The position numbers and the translations under genes were made by a program. A stretch of DNA of 64,000 bases from Anaspis maculata (Eukaryota; Arthropoda; Insecta; Coleoptera; Scraptiidae). Numbering within the stretch: position 1 is the first letter of the stretch; each line of letters starts with the position of its first letter. The DNA lies in the NCBI GenBank assembly GCA_949128115.1, contig OX421963.1, forward strand, positions 39,911,979 to 39,975,978, given 5' to 3'. Below, piece by piece: positions 25,301 to 36,268 of this stretch. Under the pieces are notes generated by a model. That model did no database searches, was not told the DNA's origin, and saw only the letters and a program-made list of their open reading frames with translations.

Positions 25301-28300
25301 TAGCCTTGTCTAGTTCTAAAACGTTTATTGTTTTAGTCCCAAGTCAGTGTGACATATGTCAATCAAAATCAACCGCGAAATTTTTTACTGTCGTCCAAAC
25401 TGTCATGTTTCTGTCCACCTAGATAGCTTTTGGAACGAAAATCGTAATAAGCACCTATCGACGCAAGTTTTAAGAATCTGTACGTGTTACTTATACAGTT
25501 ACTGTTGTTCCTGTTACGTTATACCTACTTACTGTTACTGTTGTGTTGTTCCTTCATTGGTTTTGATTACCTGATGATTTTCACGCCATGTGTGGGGATC
25601 CAGTTCGTTTATCTGCAAGAGAACGTGAAACACTTTGACGCTGTTACGAAGAATTCATCAGAAATTCCTACAATGCAGCTGCCAGCATTCAGCGCGTTGC
25701 TTTGATATTTAGTAACGTACTGCACGGTCAAACGCATACTGGCAAGAAGGAGCCAAGGTTTGTCACTACCTCCATGGTCACTACTTACAACCAAAAAGTG
25801 GCCGTGGATCCCTGAGCCCAGTCGAGACAAAAATCAGCCAGGCGCCCGTTCTCAATCAAAAGAGTAGGTACAGTACAGTCTGTTGTGCCATATCCTACCA
25901 GATTTCGTGCTTCTGTCTCCACTAAAAGGCTCAGTTGAAGTAGAACAGCGTAACTCGGCTTTAGAAGCAGATCTTCCTTGATATCTGATGCCTCTCAAGG
26001 CCATGGAGTTTGCTTTACTGCTTTACTATCTACCTGTGTGATATGTGCACAATGTTGATTGAGTCTGTGGCAAGAACGAAATCTGCTGACTCCCCAGGTG
26101 CCTATTTTTTTTGTCCCGAGATCAGAAACAGAGACGGTTCGACATCAAAACTGGATGTATCTTTCTTCAAGTGCACCTTGAGTGGGGTGCCGCACGTGAT
26201 ACTCGATAAAAAACTGAAGAAATACTTTCTGACTGAAAGGAGTGAAAGATCTGACTTATAACCTGAAAATAAATAATGAAGTTTCCATGAGATTGACACT
26301 TTTAATTTGACGTTTTTTGTAACTAAATCTAAAGCTGCATTTAGATTCTCATGACCTACTGGGATAGCAATATTTCTGAAACAACGTATATTTCTGGTTC
26401 AAAGGCTGTAATGTTAAAGCAAATGTGCAGATTTTCAAGTGTTTTACATGTGTAAAAAGCCGTTTTAACTTTCTTTGTTACCTTTTTGTTGAGAAGTCGC
26501 TAACTTTGAAATGCTGCTTCTATCACAACTCTTGATTGCCATCGGCGATTTCATACCGGTTTCCAGTGTTCGATCCCAATGTTTCGTTTCCAGAGTTTTC
26601 ACGCTTTGATCACGTATAACACGAAAAATGCGATATGAAGTTCTGAAGTTCAAGTAGAAACTTGAACGATGTGTAAACGATGTTTTGTGCGGGAGAACCC
26701 AAAGACTGTTTGAATTTTTTTCTGGCTTCTTCTTTCTACGGAGTTATTCGCCGAAGTTTCTACTTCTTGAACTGCAAAAGTGGTTCTATGCACGACTATA
26801 ATGGCGTGGTGGGCTCCGATGGCGCATGATAAAATCGCGCTTCATAAATGGCACTGCGACAAAATAGCGCACAAAGAAAATAGCGCGTTGACAAAATTGC
26901 CTGTTGATAGAATAGCGAAAGACTAAAAAGCGCGTCATAATGAACCGTCTGTCTAGACCAATGGGATTTCAACGACCTGCTCGCCTCTACCTCTTTGGCT
27001 GCATTTATGTATTTATACAGGGTGAATCAGTTTTAACTGATCAAACTTTGGGATAAGTTTCTCCTCATCCCCCTGATTCAGAAAAATATAACATACGTGC
27101 CTCCCACTTGTTTCCTAAAAAAGATACAGGGTGTCAAAGTTCACCTTTTTCGATTTTTAAAAAGGATTCTTACGGAAAATGGCTCCCGGTTAAATTCTCT
27201 GAATTTTTGATATGTTGTAGCTCATGAGATACTAATCAAATACCGTGAACCCCAAACTCAAATAATGGACAGTTTTTTACCCACAGGGGGTTGAAGTTAG
27301 AGGTTTTGACGGCTTAAAAATCATATTCTGACGTAAATGAGAGCTTTTTATTTGGTTTCTCTTCAAGTTGTGTTTCATGCTAAACGTATTCATTTGACAG
27401 ACAAATATCAACCCCCTCCACCCCCAGCCCCTATCTACCATCATAAAATTCGAGATTACTCTCAAAAGCCATGAAAATGGCTTCTGTGATTTAAATTATG
27501 AATTTTGACATGTTTTGGACAGTAATGAAAAATATGGACAGTTTTCGTTTTACAGGGGACTGAATTTAAACATTTGAGAGCATAAATATTGAACTTCAGT
27601 CCCCTGTAGAACAGAAACTGTTCATAGGAATAAGTTTTGGTATGAGAACTTTTTGTTCAGCAGAATTAGAAGTACACAATACCAAAAATTCAGCCAAATT
27701 AACCGAGGAAAATTGGAAAATCGGCACCCCAACATTAGGGGGTTGCAACATGAGCTACAACATATCAAAAATTTAGATAATTTAACCGGGAGCCATTTTC
27801 CATAAGAATCGTGCGGGGTCCTTTGTAACTTGCTAACTATCTAACCAAATTAGATCAAATTCAGCATAGGCTTGTTTGTTAAAAAGATCTAGTTTGCAAA
27901 ATTTCGAAAGAATCCAATCAGTAGCGTAGGAGTTATGGGGGGTCATTAATTTGGAAGCATCTGACTGATGAGCCTTTCAAATTGATGTTCTCTCCAGAAC
28001 TCCTACACCACCGATTGGATTCCTTTGGAATTTGGCAGGTAAGTAGATAATTCCAACAAACCAGCCTATGCTGAGTTTTAGCGATTTTAACTACCGATGG
28101 TGCGCTGTCATCGCAGGAAACAAAATGGAGGACTACAAGTAACTTTTGTCGGTGTCAGTGTCGTCAGTGACAGTGCTGTCTCATCAGAATTCAGATATCT
28201 GTCACCGACCTCGCACTTCCCTCTGCTCGCACTCCGTAATATCCTTTGTAATTGTGAATTTAAAAGAGTCTGTGCGTTTCTTTGGTGGGTATCTTGAATG

Positions 28301-31300
28301 TTGATGCCAGCATTTACACGTATGGATTCCTCTAACAAAATTTCAAGGCGCGCTGACTCTGGCCTAAGGCTGAAAACAGTGGAGGCAGGTTGCCAGTTTC
28401 CAGTACCCAGTGCTGACAATCTTCTTTTGGACAAACAGTGAGCGCCCGCACTTTGACCAGGACCCCGCCGAGACTTCGTCGGCTCAGACAGGCAACCTGC
28501 CTTCGTTGTGTTTTCTTTTCAGCCTAACGGGCCGTGGTATTTGGGAGAGGACTACTGATGTTATTAGAAATTAGAACTTGCTAGCGAGACTTACCTGTCG
28601 AAAAATTATCGCTAGGTTTAAAAGGTAGCGAACAAGCCCTCATGCTTGTTATTGCTGGCTTTCTGATGCTCAGAACCTCGCTCAGAACAGTTCTCCATGC
28701 CCTTTCACGGCACATGGTTTGCGAAACCACGCCGAAAGCGTTTATGATTGTGATGATATGCACTTGTGATGCGTCTTTCCTACGTAATTGATAAAAATGA
28801 CAAAGCTACCTGGCCTTTTTTTGATTTACTACTAAAGACAGTGCAAATGGTGTATAAGTCCTTCTTTTGGCCGTTTCTGAATCACGCGAAGTCAATGAGA
28901 CAACGCGCCGACAGCAGCAGGGATGACAGCAGAGCAAATTCAAAAATGTCAGATGGACGTTAGAGCTTTCTAGATCAGAGCCGATTTACTCATAGTTTTA
29001 GTCCGCACAAGCGGCACCAGAGCGCGTCTAGATTTTTGAAATCGCGAATAGTTTCGCAAATTACAAATTTTTAAAAATCGAAAAAAGTGAACTTTGACAC
29101 TCTGTATATTACTTAGGAAGCAAGTGCTTAGTACATGTAAATTATTTTTTTCTGAATCAGGAGGATGAGGAGAATCTTTCGCCAAAGTTTGATCGGTTTA
29201 AACTGATTCACCCTGTATAGTGTACTTGTAGCGACCGAAGCACGCAAGACTCAAGACGTGTCCAACTGTCCATAAGAGAATAAATGTCGAATGAAAGATC
29301 GGTGGTGAGACCGATCGGGCGTACCTGACGAGGTCCTGAACCAAGACGAAGTCCATGTGCAGAGCTTTTTCGTGTCCCAATTTTTTTTCGATTCAAAGAT
29401 CGGTGGTGGGACTAAAGGTAACCGCCCTCCGGGCGTACCTGACGAGGTCCATGTACACAGCTTTTCCTTGTCCCAATTTTTTTTCGATTCAAAGGTCGGT
29501 GATGGGACCGGAGGTAACCGCCCTGCGGGCGTACCTGGCGAGGTCCATGTACACAGCTTTTTTGTGTCCCAATTGACCATATTAATTATTCAAAGCGCAG
29601 TCGCAGATCGGGGAGAGAGACAACCACATGTGCTGGGTTGAAACTCCCATAAGAATATGTCAGCGAATGTATAACATAACAAGTGTGTAAAAAAGAAATA
29701 CCTGATCTACTTTTCACCATAATGAAATGAAAAGTCTTGCTGTTAAGTTGATGCGAAGCATTTTAAAATGGGGTTTTTGAATCCAAAACAATTTCAAATT
29801 ACCCGCCATATTTTATTGCACAACTTCCGCTAACGAGAATTTTGACAGCGCTTGAAAGCGAACTGAGCGTCAGCCGTCACGTAAAAGTATGGTTGAAAAG
29901 GTTAAAATGTCCCAAGAATAAAGAAAACACCTGTAAATTTGTAAATTGTATGTTCTGACAGTGACAGCAAAGTTCCGTTTTCTATGCATGCTGTGGCGCG
30001 CGAGATCTTCTACTGCAGTGCGCATGGTCACAGGCACATACCTAACTTACAAATGACTAGTGGAAGGGGAAAGTGCCAATAATTAATATGGTCTATTGTT
30101 TTTCGAATCAAAGATCGGTGGTATTGCCGCGCTGTTTTGCTAAAGCGCTGTTTAGTCGCACGCTGTTTAATCGTGCGCTATTTTATCAACTCGCTATTTT
30201 ATCGCGCGCTATTTTGTCGGAGCGCCAATTATGACGCGCGAAAGTTTTGATAGACCAGTGCCTATCAAGTTTATGCCTTTCCCGCTTGGCGCGAGGCCAA
30301 TTTGAGAGCACGCAACAGCACCTGAGCTGCTCTGAAGGCCAAATTGTAACAACCGTTGTTTTTGAAGTAAAACTTCTATTCTCGCGCTTAGATCACAACA
30401 CACAACTAACGCAGAACCACACATGGGAGTGAATTCGCGGTACATGTAACGAGGGTGTGTAACGCGGGGGTGTAACGCGGGGGTGTAACGTAGTGTCAGG
30501 CCCTTGGGGTGACCAGAGTCTCGTCCGATAGAATGGGAGTAAGCTGTTGCCACGTTCGATTCTATTCTTTACAGTCAGTATTCTTTTACCGCTTGCATTG
30601 TGTTTTAAGGACAACAACTTCCATCATAAACTAAAATTTAATTTTATCGATGAATTCTAACCTCGATTCTAACTCAACGGAAGTGTCAATTACAACCGAA
30701 AATGATAAATTTATTTTCGTAATGCGTATCGCCAACCTGTCGCCGACACTGGACTCATCTAAAGGGTGTTTTTTTTAAAGCTGAGCGGTTATAAAGTTCA
30801 ATAAAAAATTAACTAGCCAAAGGAATTTATCCATAGTATGTTGTGGACAAAGAACAAACATTCAAGATTTTATATTGAAACTTACACTAATTTGTTTTAA
30901 AGATTTCATCCAATAAATGACCCCCACGTCTTTGAACGCAAATTTCCGCCCGCTGCAATAAATCGTGCATTGCACAGCGACACATTTCAGCGGGAATCTC
31001 GGCAATGGCCAGTCGAATTTTGTTTTTGAGGTCATCCAAATCTTGCAAAGGATTTATGAAGACTTTGGATTTCAGAAATCCCCATAAAAAGTAATCCAGG
31101 ATGCTCAAATCTGGAGAGTGCGCTGGATAAGCAACGTCTCCATTTTGCGAAACAAGTCGATTTGGAAACATTTCTCTCAATAGATTAATGCTCACGTTGG
31201 CTGTATGAGGCCTTGCTCCATCCTGTTGGAACCACATACCACCAGGAAGCTGCAGCTGATTCATAGCATCACCTAAAAATGTCTGGAGCATTTCTGCATA

Positions 31301-34300
31301 TCGATAAGAATTGATGGTAACTGTGTTGCCATTTTCTTTTATTTCTTATAAACAGCTGTACTGTTCTAACGCGATCATCAATGGGCCAGCGCTCCATGTC
31401 GTACAAAACTTGGAACTCATAGCTACAAAATGATGTGACATATGAAGCTGTTTGACATCTAGGAACATCATAGAAATGAATCAAAACCGCTCAACTTTAA
31501 AAAAAACACCCTTTACTTGGTCTTGCGCAGGGGAATGGCAGGGGTGTTGTGCTGGTGACCCGACAGGAATGGTTCTCGACTTGGCTAAAAGTTATCATTG
31601 TGACCATTGCGTGGCGCTCTCGTTCGCCGTCAAGATTTTTGCGCTTTGTTGATTTGTTTGTTATTTTTGTTTTGTTCTTGTTAAATTATTGTGGTTTTGT
31701 TTTTGTTATTTCAATTAAAATTAATACTAGATCGAGTTTTCCAAACGACATTCTTATACTTTGTGGAGATTATTAGATTTCCATGCTGTGCCTGCCAGAA
31801 CACAGTTTTCACCGTGCTGTAATATAACGGGGAAAATCGTACAGTAAGAAAATCCGTCACGATGTCACATTCGCATAATTATTTGTGGAGAATATTATTG
31901 ATGAAAAAAGATATTTATTGTATTAGGGGTATGACTGAGACTTCTAGTGAAAGCGGTACACACCTAAAAACACATCGATACTGCATTTTGGAGTGCAGTA
32001 ACGAGATTTTGCATGGGCATACTTTATACCGAGACAAGCGATTTGTCCCGCAGCACTCGATATTTTGTCCCTTAGGGGGCCAATGGGGGCCCTCCAAATT
32101 TTCAAGATGCAAGAACTTTCGCATGACGATCATTGAGTATATCGTCATGTATGTCATAAGTGGAGCTTACGGGTCTATTGAAAATGTTTTCATCAATTGT
32201 CGTCGTGTCCGATTCATTCTTCACACTTGAAAAAAAAATCTTTGGCAGAGGTCAAAAAACTCTTTTTATTTTTTCTTCTATGCAAGAAGACGATACATTC
32301 ATATGTTCTGTTGCGTTCCCAACTAAATCGCATTCCCTAAACCTAATTATGAAGAAATTTTTCTTGTAATAGTATTTTTCAAAGAAGTGGTGACCTCTTA
32401 TTCAGTACCTCTTTTCCAAGAGCATTTCTTTCGATGTCCCCAGTGGATATCACTCGTAATTTTTGCAGGAATGGAGACCTCGAACTCTTTTCTTGGTAGT
32501 TGCGAAGCAACATGACTATAAAACGCCCAAGGGAGCCCAAAAAGAATTCTTTTCTGCTGGGCCGTCCAACTTACGATATTTTGATTTAATAGTAGGAGAG
32601 ACGCGAACCAATATTCAATCCAGGCTGCAGGCGCAGGCGACTTGGTTTCAACAGAAAATATTCTTCCATGCCGTGTTTTATTGTATTACAACAAAACGCA
32701 GAGTCGTTAGGTATAAGTAGGTATATTTTCCGGTAGAACTTATTCGCCTGGACTAGATCTCATTTATTTGCGCGTCTCCCCTACTACAAAATCAACATGC
32801 CAAAAATTTGACGGCCCAGCAGAAAAAAAAAAGTTTTAGGGCTCTCTTGTGCGTTTTGAAGCCATGTAGCATGGAAATTACTAAGAAAAGAGTTCAAGCT
32901 TCTCATATCTGCGAAAATTGACAGTCTTATCCAGTAGGAACATTGGAAAAAATGCAGTTGAAAAAGGTGTACTGAAGAAGTACACCTCTTCTTTAGAAAA
33001 TTATACTGCGAAAAAATTGTCTTCATATTTGGGCTTACGGAACGCGATTTAGGGAACGCAACAAAACATATGAATTTATCGTTTCCTTGCACAGCAGAAA
33101 AAATAAAAACAGTTTTTTTGACCTCTGCGAAAGAATTTTTTTTTCAAATGTGAAGAATGAATTGGACACGACGACCTTTGATGAAAACATTCTCAATAGA
33201 CCCGTAAGCTTCACTTATGACATACATGACGATACTCAATGATCATTTTGTGAAAGTTCTTGCATCTTGAAAATTTGGAGGGCCTCCATTGGCCCCCTAA
33301 GGAACAAAATATCGAGTGCTGCGGGTCAAATCGCTTGTTTCGGTATAAAGTACGCCTATGCAAAATCTTGTTACTGCACTCTAAAATGCGGTATGCTTTT
33401 GCGTACCGCTCCCACTATTCATGTGCGGAGAATGAGAGTTCAGGCGCCGAGCGCAGCGAGAAAAGAAACAAAAGAAGTCTAATTGTGAGAAGAATCATGT
33501 CGAGAGTATTGTACCCTTTGAGTGACTCATAATAATAAGATTAATAATAATAAGATTGATAATAAGAAAAACAAGATGATACAAACCGTTAGGGAGCGGG
33601 TATACGAAAAGAACACCTCTTCGAACGTTGTTTGCTGATTGATTCATATCTATAGAAGTTTCACTTCTTCCGAGGGTGACTATGGTCACGCACCCACGTT
33701 TTTTAGCAATGTCACTATTCCGGAAGCTTCTGGTAAACAAAGTACGCAACTTTTTGACAAGGGCACTCGTGTTTTATTTTGGCTATGGGCCTGCTAATTG
33801 CTAATCTTGCGTTTTTTCTTCACGCGCCGCTATTTTTACGCCTTACGTCTACTTATCTTCTTCATTCACAGACTGTTGTCTAGAATTCAGAGTTCCTAAT
33901 AATTTGAGAGACCAGAATCAAAATAACCGATTCTCCGGAACCAAAATTTTGAAACTACATGGCTTCTACTCACGGCAAATGGTCATATTATTAAAAGAAG
34001 CATCTGCTTTTACTTCATATTTTACTAGGAGTTGCCAAGGAAAATTTGCTTAGCAACTCTTGAAAAATAAAGTGGAAGCAAATACTTCTTGTAATCATAC
34101 GACCCAGCATCTCTAAAACGCAAAATCACCAGCGTCATAATCTCTAATAACACTATCGTAAAAAGACGAAATCCCTTGATTGCAAAGACTCAGAAAAACC
34201 AGAAATCGGACGATGTGCGAAGTGAGCTTTAACAACAGGGTCATTTAACCTGTCAATATTTGTTTGCCACGCAAACGTTCCCTCGCACATCTTTTTGTCT

Positions 34301-34918
34301 TATAAAAAGTAAAATTAGGCGAAACTTGAATTACATTAAGCGAGAATGCTCTATTGATCTGTACCATTAGTTGAGCAGCGATGTCAAATTTATCAAAGTT
34401 ATGGAATACTATTCTGTTGATCTGTTCTGTTCTGTTGAAACATTCAACTTGAATGGTTTTTGAATCAAGTGTTTTCATAATAAATTTTGTAAATGGAGGA
34501 TGGCCTCTTCGAAATCTCGTGTCGTAGATACCGTAAAATCTCAGATGAGCACAGCACTAATAATGCGTAGTTGACGAAACAGCGTCTGGACCAGTACATT
34601 TTTCTGTTCAGGGTGTGGTCAGATGAAGACCATAGGTACTGCTTTAATCATAAAAGCGGCTCGTGCGCCACTGGTGTTGAGTCATTGTACAAAATTTTAC
34701 GACCCAATGTGCTTATCTGAAATTTTACGAAGTCTACAACCTTCTGTGATCAGCAGGATCCCCTAATACCTTTTTTTTTCTAGTACACCGGTTGGTCGGC
34801 GCTCGATCGAGATCTGTACGCCCCAATAAATGTGCAAGTGACCAACCAAAACAATCAGACGATGGTTGTTGATTTTAATTGGGATCAGCTGAAAGAAATC
34901 AACAATGAGAGCGACTAA
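22381..34918 (+). CDS. Four-exon gene for a 216-residue nuclear-looking protein of unknown function
   Basis: Exons 22381-22497, 22553-22801, 22858-23007 and 34784-34918 are all phase 0 with GT-AG borders, and join to 216 residues. The N terminus (MVSLRKRTSKFVNYGSENED) couples a basic KFVNY motif to an acidic stretch. It vaguely recalls the N terminus of RAD51AP1-like proteins, which is not enough to name it. Residues 40-75 are Lys/Arg/Ser/Glu-rich (KKKGRRSSGRAKRRSRR), likely a nuclear localisation signal. Residues about 75-115 are Pro/Thr/Val-rich and probably disordered. The C-terminal 95 residues look folded and conserved: GSFLILKKD, CIWRVDGKALLQKYEPFED, then across the last junction TSVYTGWSALDRDLYAP, ending FNWDQLKEINNESD. 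Intron 3 is 11.8 kb and filled with transposons, whereas introns 1 and 2 are only 55-56 bp. Confidence 0.8.
23113..24031. mobile_element. Palindromic element, CAGGGTGTCCG family, copy 1
   Basis: The ends CAGGTATCCGTTTTTCGAGG and CCTCGAAAAACGGATACCTG are flanked by TA. Arms of about 450 bp meet near 23575. Blocks shared by all copies are GGGTATCTCGCTTATCT, GATCAATGATCC, AAGGGGAATTC and GGCGCCATATTGGATTTTGA. The other copies are 37805-38725, the split copy 49342-49625 plus 61691-62326, and 62368-63281. No transposase ORF is present; TA flanks point to a Tc1/mariner-type helper. Confidence 0.9.
24042..24356. repeat. Foldback MITE (TTCGCGATTT family), copy 1
   Basis: TTCGCGATTTTAACCACCGA with GGCGCTGTAAACAAGATGG at the left is mirrored by CCATTTTAGCCGCC, GGCGCC and TTGAAATCGCGAA at the right. 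It sits about 10 bp from the end of the preceding palindrome. A longer relative lies at 28078-29050. Confidence 0.65.
24745..25200. mobile_element. Short inverted-repeat element carrying a THAP-like start
   Basis: Inverted arms (GCAATGGGGAACTATAGTGG, GTTCCATGCA, CATAACCTCAA at 24760-24855; GAGGTTATGTA, TGCATGGAACACG, ATAGTTCCC at 25107-25190) enclose an ORF start listed below. The size and internal loss suggest a non-autonomous relic of a THAP-transposase (P superfamily) element. Confidence 0.5.
24983..25072 (+). pseudogene. Truncated THAP-type zinc finger start
   Basis: The ATG at 24983 gives MVGTCSVSGCTFAPALFFF. A start of the form M-V-x-x-C-S-V-x-G-C fits the first Cys pair (C-x4-C) of THAP C2CH fingers. 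The second Cys/His pair, the FP motif and any transposase body are missing, and the frame closes after 29 residues. It is read as a deletion remnant; the call rests on this short motif only. Confidence 0.4.
25200..26800. other. Intron 3 stretch with no recognised gene
   Basis: Neither strand shows a convincing exon. The region 25570-25990 has higher GC and several short frames in different phases (for example RLSARERETL and SYNAAASIQRVAL). It may be a decayed transposase or other old coding sequence that I cannot assign. Confidence 0.4.
27850..28078. repeat. Small palindrome of about 230 bp
   Basis: AATTCAGCATAGGCTTGTTTG and AGAATCCAATCAGTAGCGTAGGAGTT-like blocks face AACTCCTACACC, GATTGGATTCCTTTGG and CAAACCAGCCTATGCTGA. 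The axis is near 27960. It lies inside the interrupted arm of the 27018-29215 element. Confidence 0.6.
28078..29050. repeat. TTCGCGATTT-family foldback element, copy 2, longer
   Basis: AGCGATTTTAACTACCGATGG with GCGCTG and AAAATGGAGGA at the left corresponds to GCGCGTCTAGATTTTTGAAA and TCGCGAATAG at the right, as in 24042-24356. The 0.9 kb between the termini is not shared with that short copy, so this may be a less deleted member. It contains no recognised ORF. Confidence 0.5.
29287..29575. repeat. Minisatellite, about 95-bp unit, roughly three copies
   Basis: The unit holds CCCAATTTTTTTTCGATTCA, AAGATCGGTGGTGGGAC, a G/C-rich block and GTACCTGACGAGGTCCATGT. Full units start near 29375 and 29470; a diverged unit precedes them at 29287, and the array ends at 29575. 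A single AAGATCGGTGGT fragment recurs near 30110. ORFs in both directions merely follow the repeat. Confidence 0.75.
30762..31513 (-). mobile_element. rosa-type (DD41D) mariner, internally deleted, 752 bp
   Basis: Terminal repeats AAGGGTGTTTTTTTTAAAGC and the complement ending AAAAAAAACACCCTT are flanked by TA (30760-30761 and 31514-31515). The minus-strand transposase remnant lies inside. A complete element of this type is normally near 1.3 kb or longer, so roughly half is missing. Confidence 0.9.
30887..31484 (-). pseudogene. Mariner (rosa, DD41D) transposase, deleted in the middle
   Basis: The C-terminal part (134 residues) carries the second catalytic Asp in MWFQQDGARPHTA and the third in HSPDLSILDYFLWG. 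There are 41 residues between them, which defines the rosa/DD41D group. The N-terminal part, in another frame at 31269-31484, gives MERWPIDDRVRTVQLF, typical of the start of the DNA-binding domain. The region with the first catalytic Asp is deleted and the frames do not join, so the protein is inactive. It lies in antisense to its host gene. Confidence 0.88.
31945..33417. repeat. Palindromic element, arms of about 650-700 bp
   Basis: TAGTGAAAGCGGTAC, TGCATTTTGGAGTGCAGTAA and GCATGGGCATACTTTATACC at the left face GGTATAAAGTACGCC, TTACTGCACTCTAAAATGC and GTACCGCTCCCACTA at the right. The axis is near 32680. Arms share TCAATAGACCCGTAAGC-type blocks. A diverged copy is in S1P intron 1. No transposase was found. 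Confidence 0.8.
33420..34760 (+). other. End of intron 3, no feature recognised
   Basis: Apart from a short AATAATAAG run near 33525-33570, this AT-rich stretch has no repeat pairs I could find and no exon-like frames. It leads to the T-rich acceptor TTTTTTTTTCTAG at 34771-34783 of the last exon of the 22381 gene. Confidence 0.5.
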
Positions 34919-35313
34919 TGAGTAAAATATTTTTGTAGATTTTCGTTGCATAACCAAAATGTTCAGTTGATGAGTAAGTATCTAAGTGATAAGTGTAATA
35001 TAAAAAATCCTAATTAAAATTTATTAGTCTCTGTACGTTTCTTTAGATTTTTTAAGTTAACTGTTGTGAATCTCCGTTTTTATGCAATCGCGCCTTGGAC
35101 TTTTTTGGCCTAATTTGTTTCAATAAGCTCTGTACAAAATATAGTTGCTGGCTTTCTCTGAGACCGGCCAGAATTGCGTACCGATTCAACTTAACAAATT
35201 GTGCAACTGTTAAATTTCAATAGGTATTGTTATTTCAGTGCTTTATTTTTGCTTAATTTTTGAAAAAGCATTCCGATGATTATTTAGTTTTGTAATTCAA
35301 TGCTTATATTCAC

Positions 35314-35319
35314 AATAAA
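35314..35319 (+). promoter_or_regulatory. Candidate poly(A) signal of the four-exon gene
   Basis: AATAAA lies about 400 bases after the stop at 34918, followed by TTTTGATTTTTTTC-type downstream sequence. Weaker variants occur earlier in the same 3' UTR. Confidence 0.55.
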
Positions 35320-35773
35320 TACTTAAGTTTATATATTCTTTTGATTTTTTTCTGTCATGAGAAATTTGATTAAACAGGGCCAAAAATGTAGTGGTCTACT
35401 CAGGAATTTTGCCTAGGTTGAAATGAGATTATCTCGGCGAAAAATTGCCTTTTGGCTATTTTTGTGGTGCTTGATGAAGTAATCTTTGACTGCAAGCATT
35501 GAGTGAAAAATTATAAGAGCCGCCACTACTGGTGACATCTGTGACACTGATGATGGTTTTGACAAAGCATTTGCTTGCTGCGACCCACATGGTGAGAACT
35601 AAAGAATTTTTCAGAAACTGATACCAGAACCGAGTCCTAGTACTTCACCATTTTATTTATATTAAAAAACGATCCATTGCAAAGCTGGTTGCTTGTACTG
35701 TGGTGCCATCTACCGTCATATGACAAAAGGTTACTATGGCCCCTCTTTTTATGTTTTCGTTCAACGCTACAAG

Positions 35774-35893
35774 GTACCGTACGATCAAAAACTTTCCTCT
35801 AGGCAGGCTGTGGTCTGGTCATTGGCAGGCAAACGAGGCTGATTTTGGCCAGGCCACAGCCTGCCTAGAGGAGGAAAATCAAACATACGGTAC
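35774..35893. repeat. 120-bp hairpin with near-perfect arms
   Basis: GGTACCGTACGATC and TTTCCTCTAGGCAGGCTGTGG (35774-35815) face CCACAGCCTGCCTAGAGGAG and GATCAAACATACGGTAC-like sequence (35854-35893). The loop is about 38 bp and itself contains TGGTCTGG/CCAGGCCA. It could form a long stem in RNA or be the smallest foldback element of the window. Confidence 0.7.
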
Positions 35894-36268
35894 TATCTTG
35901 GATCACTTGATTGTTTACCTTATGTATGATATACAGGATGACAATGAGAAGAATACAAAGAAAAGACTTCAGCAAGTTCCTGTTTTGAGAAAACAAGTTA
36001 CAGAATTTTCTAGGTCACATTTTTGGAAAGCGTACATCAATAGGCGCTTTTCTTTTACATGTGAGGTGAAAATCTAATCTCATCTAGCCTTACTTCTTCA
36101 TCCTCACTTTAGCTATTGACAGCGAGTTGTCAACTACATTACAAAAAATACACACTACGCTCAAATTCAAACATGCTGTACTCCAAGCATGCAACTTCGA
36201 GTACCTAATCCATTTTCTAGGATCTAGAACTCTAGAATTAGCATAATAATATTAGCTTCATTCAGAAC

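Larger units (their letters stand above)
27018..29215. mobile_element. TA-flanked palindromic element opened by later insertions
   Basis: The ends CAGGGTGAATCAGTTTTAAC and CTGATTCACCCTG are each flanked by TA. The left half (27018 to about 27490) and right half match up to about 27815 (GAATTTAACCGGGAGCCATTTTCC and its complement). The right arm then breaks off and resumes near 29066 (TTTTTAAAAATCGAAAAAAG). The intervening 1.25 kb holds two further foldback elements. Confidence 0.8.
26830..30240. mobile_element. Composite element with GCGCTATTTT-type repeated termini
   Basis: Left 26830-26930 holds GATAAAATCGCGC, GCGACAAAATAGCGCA, AAAATAGCGCG and TTGATAGAATAGCGA. Right 30125-30240 holds the inverse motifs GCGCTGTTT, GTGCGCTATTTTATCAACTCG, CTATTTTATCGCGCGCTATTTTGTCGGAGCGCC. 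The termini are therefore inverted arrays of a 10-13-bp motif, possibly transposase binding sites. Between them are the palindrome at 27018-29215, a minisatellite and unassigned DNA. No transposase was recognised. The outer limits are approximate. Confidence 0.5.

Noticed and set aside
25570..25990. Possible decayed coding sequence with RLSARERETL and SYNAAASIQRVAL
   Set aside because: Frames shift within a few codons and no family could be named, so it is listed only as unassigned DNA.
29251..29641. Pro/Ser-rich ORFs at the minisatellite
   Set aside because: Open frames on both strands simply follow a 95-bp repeat unit.
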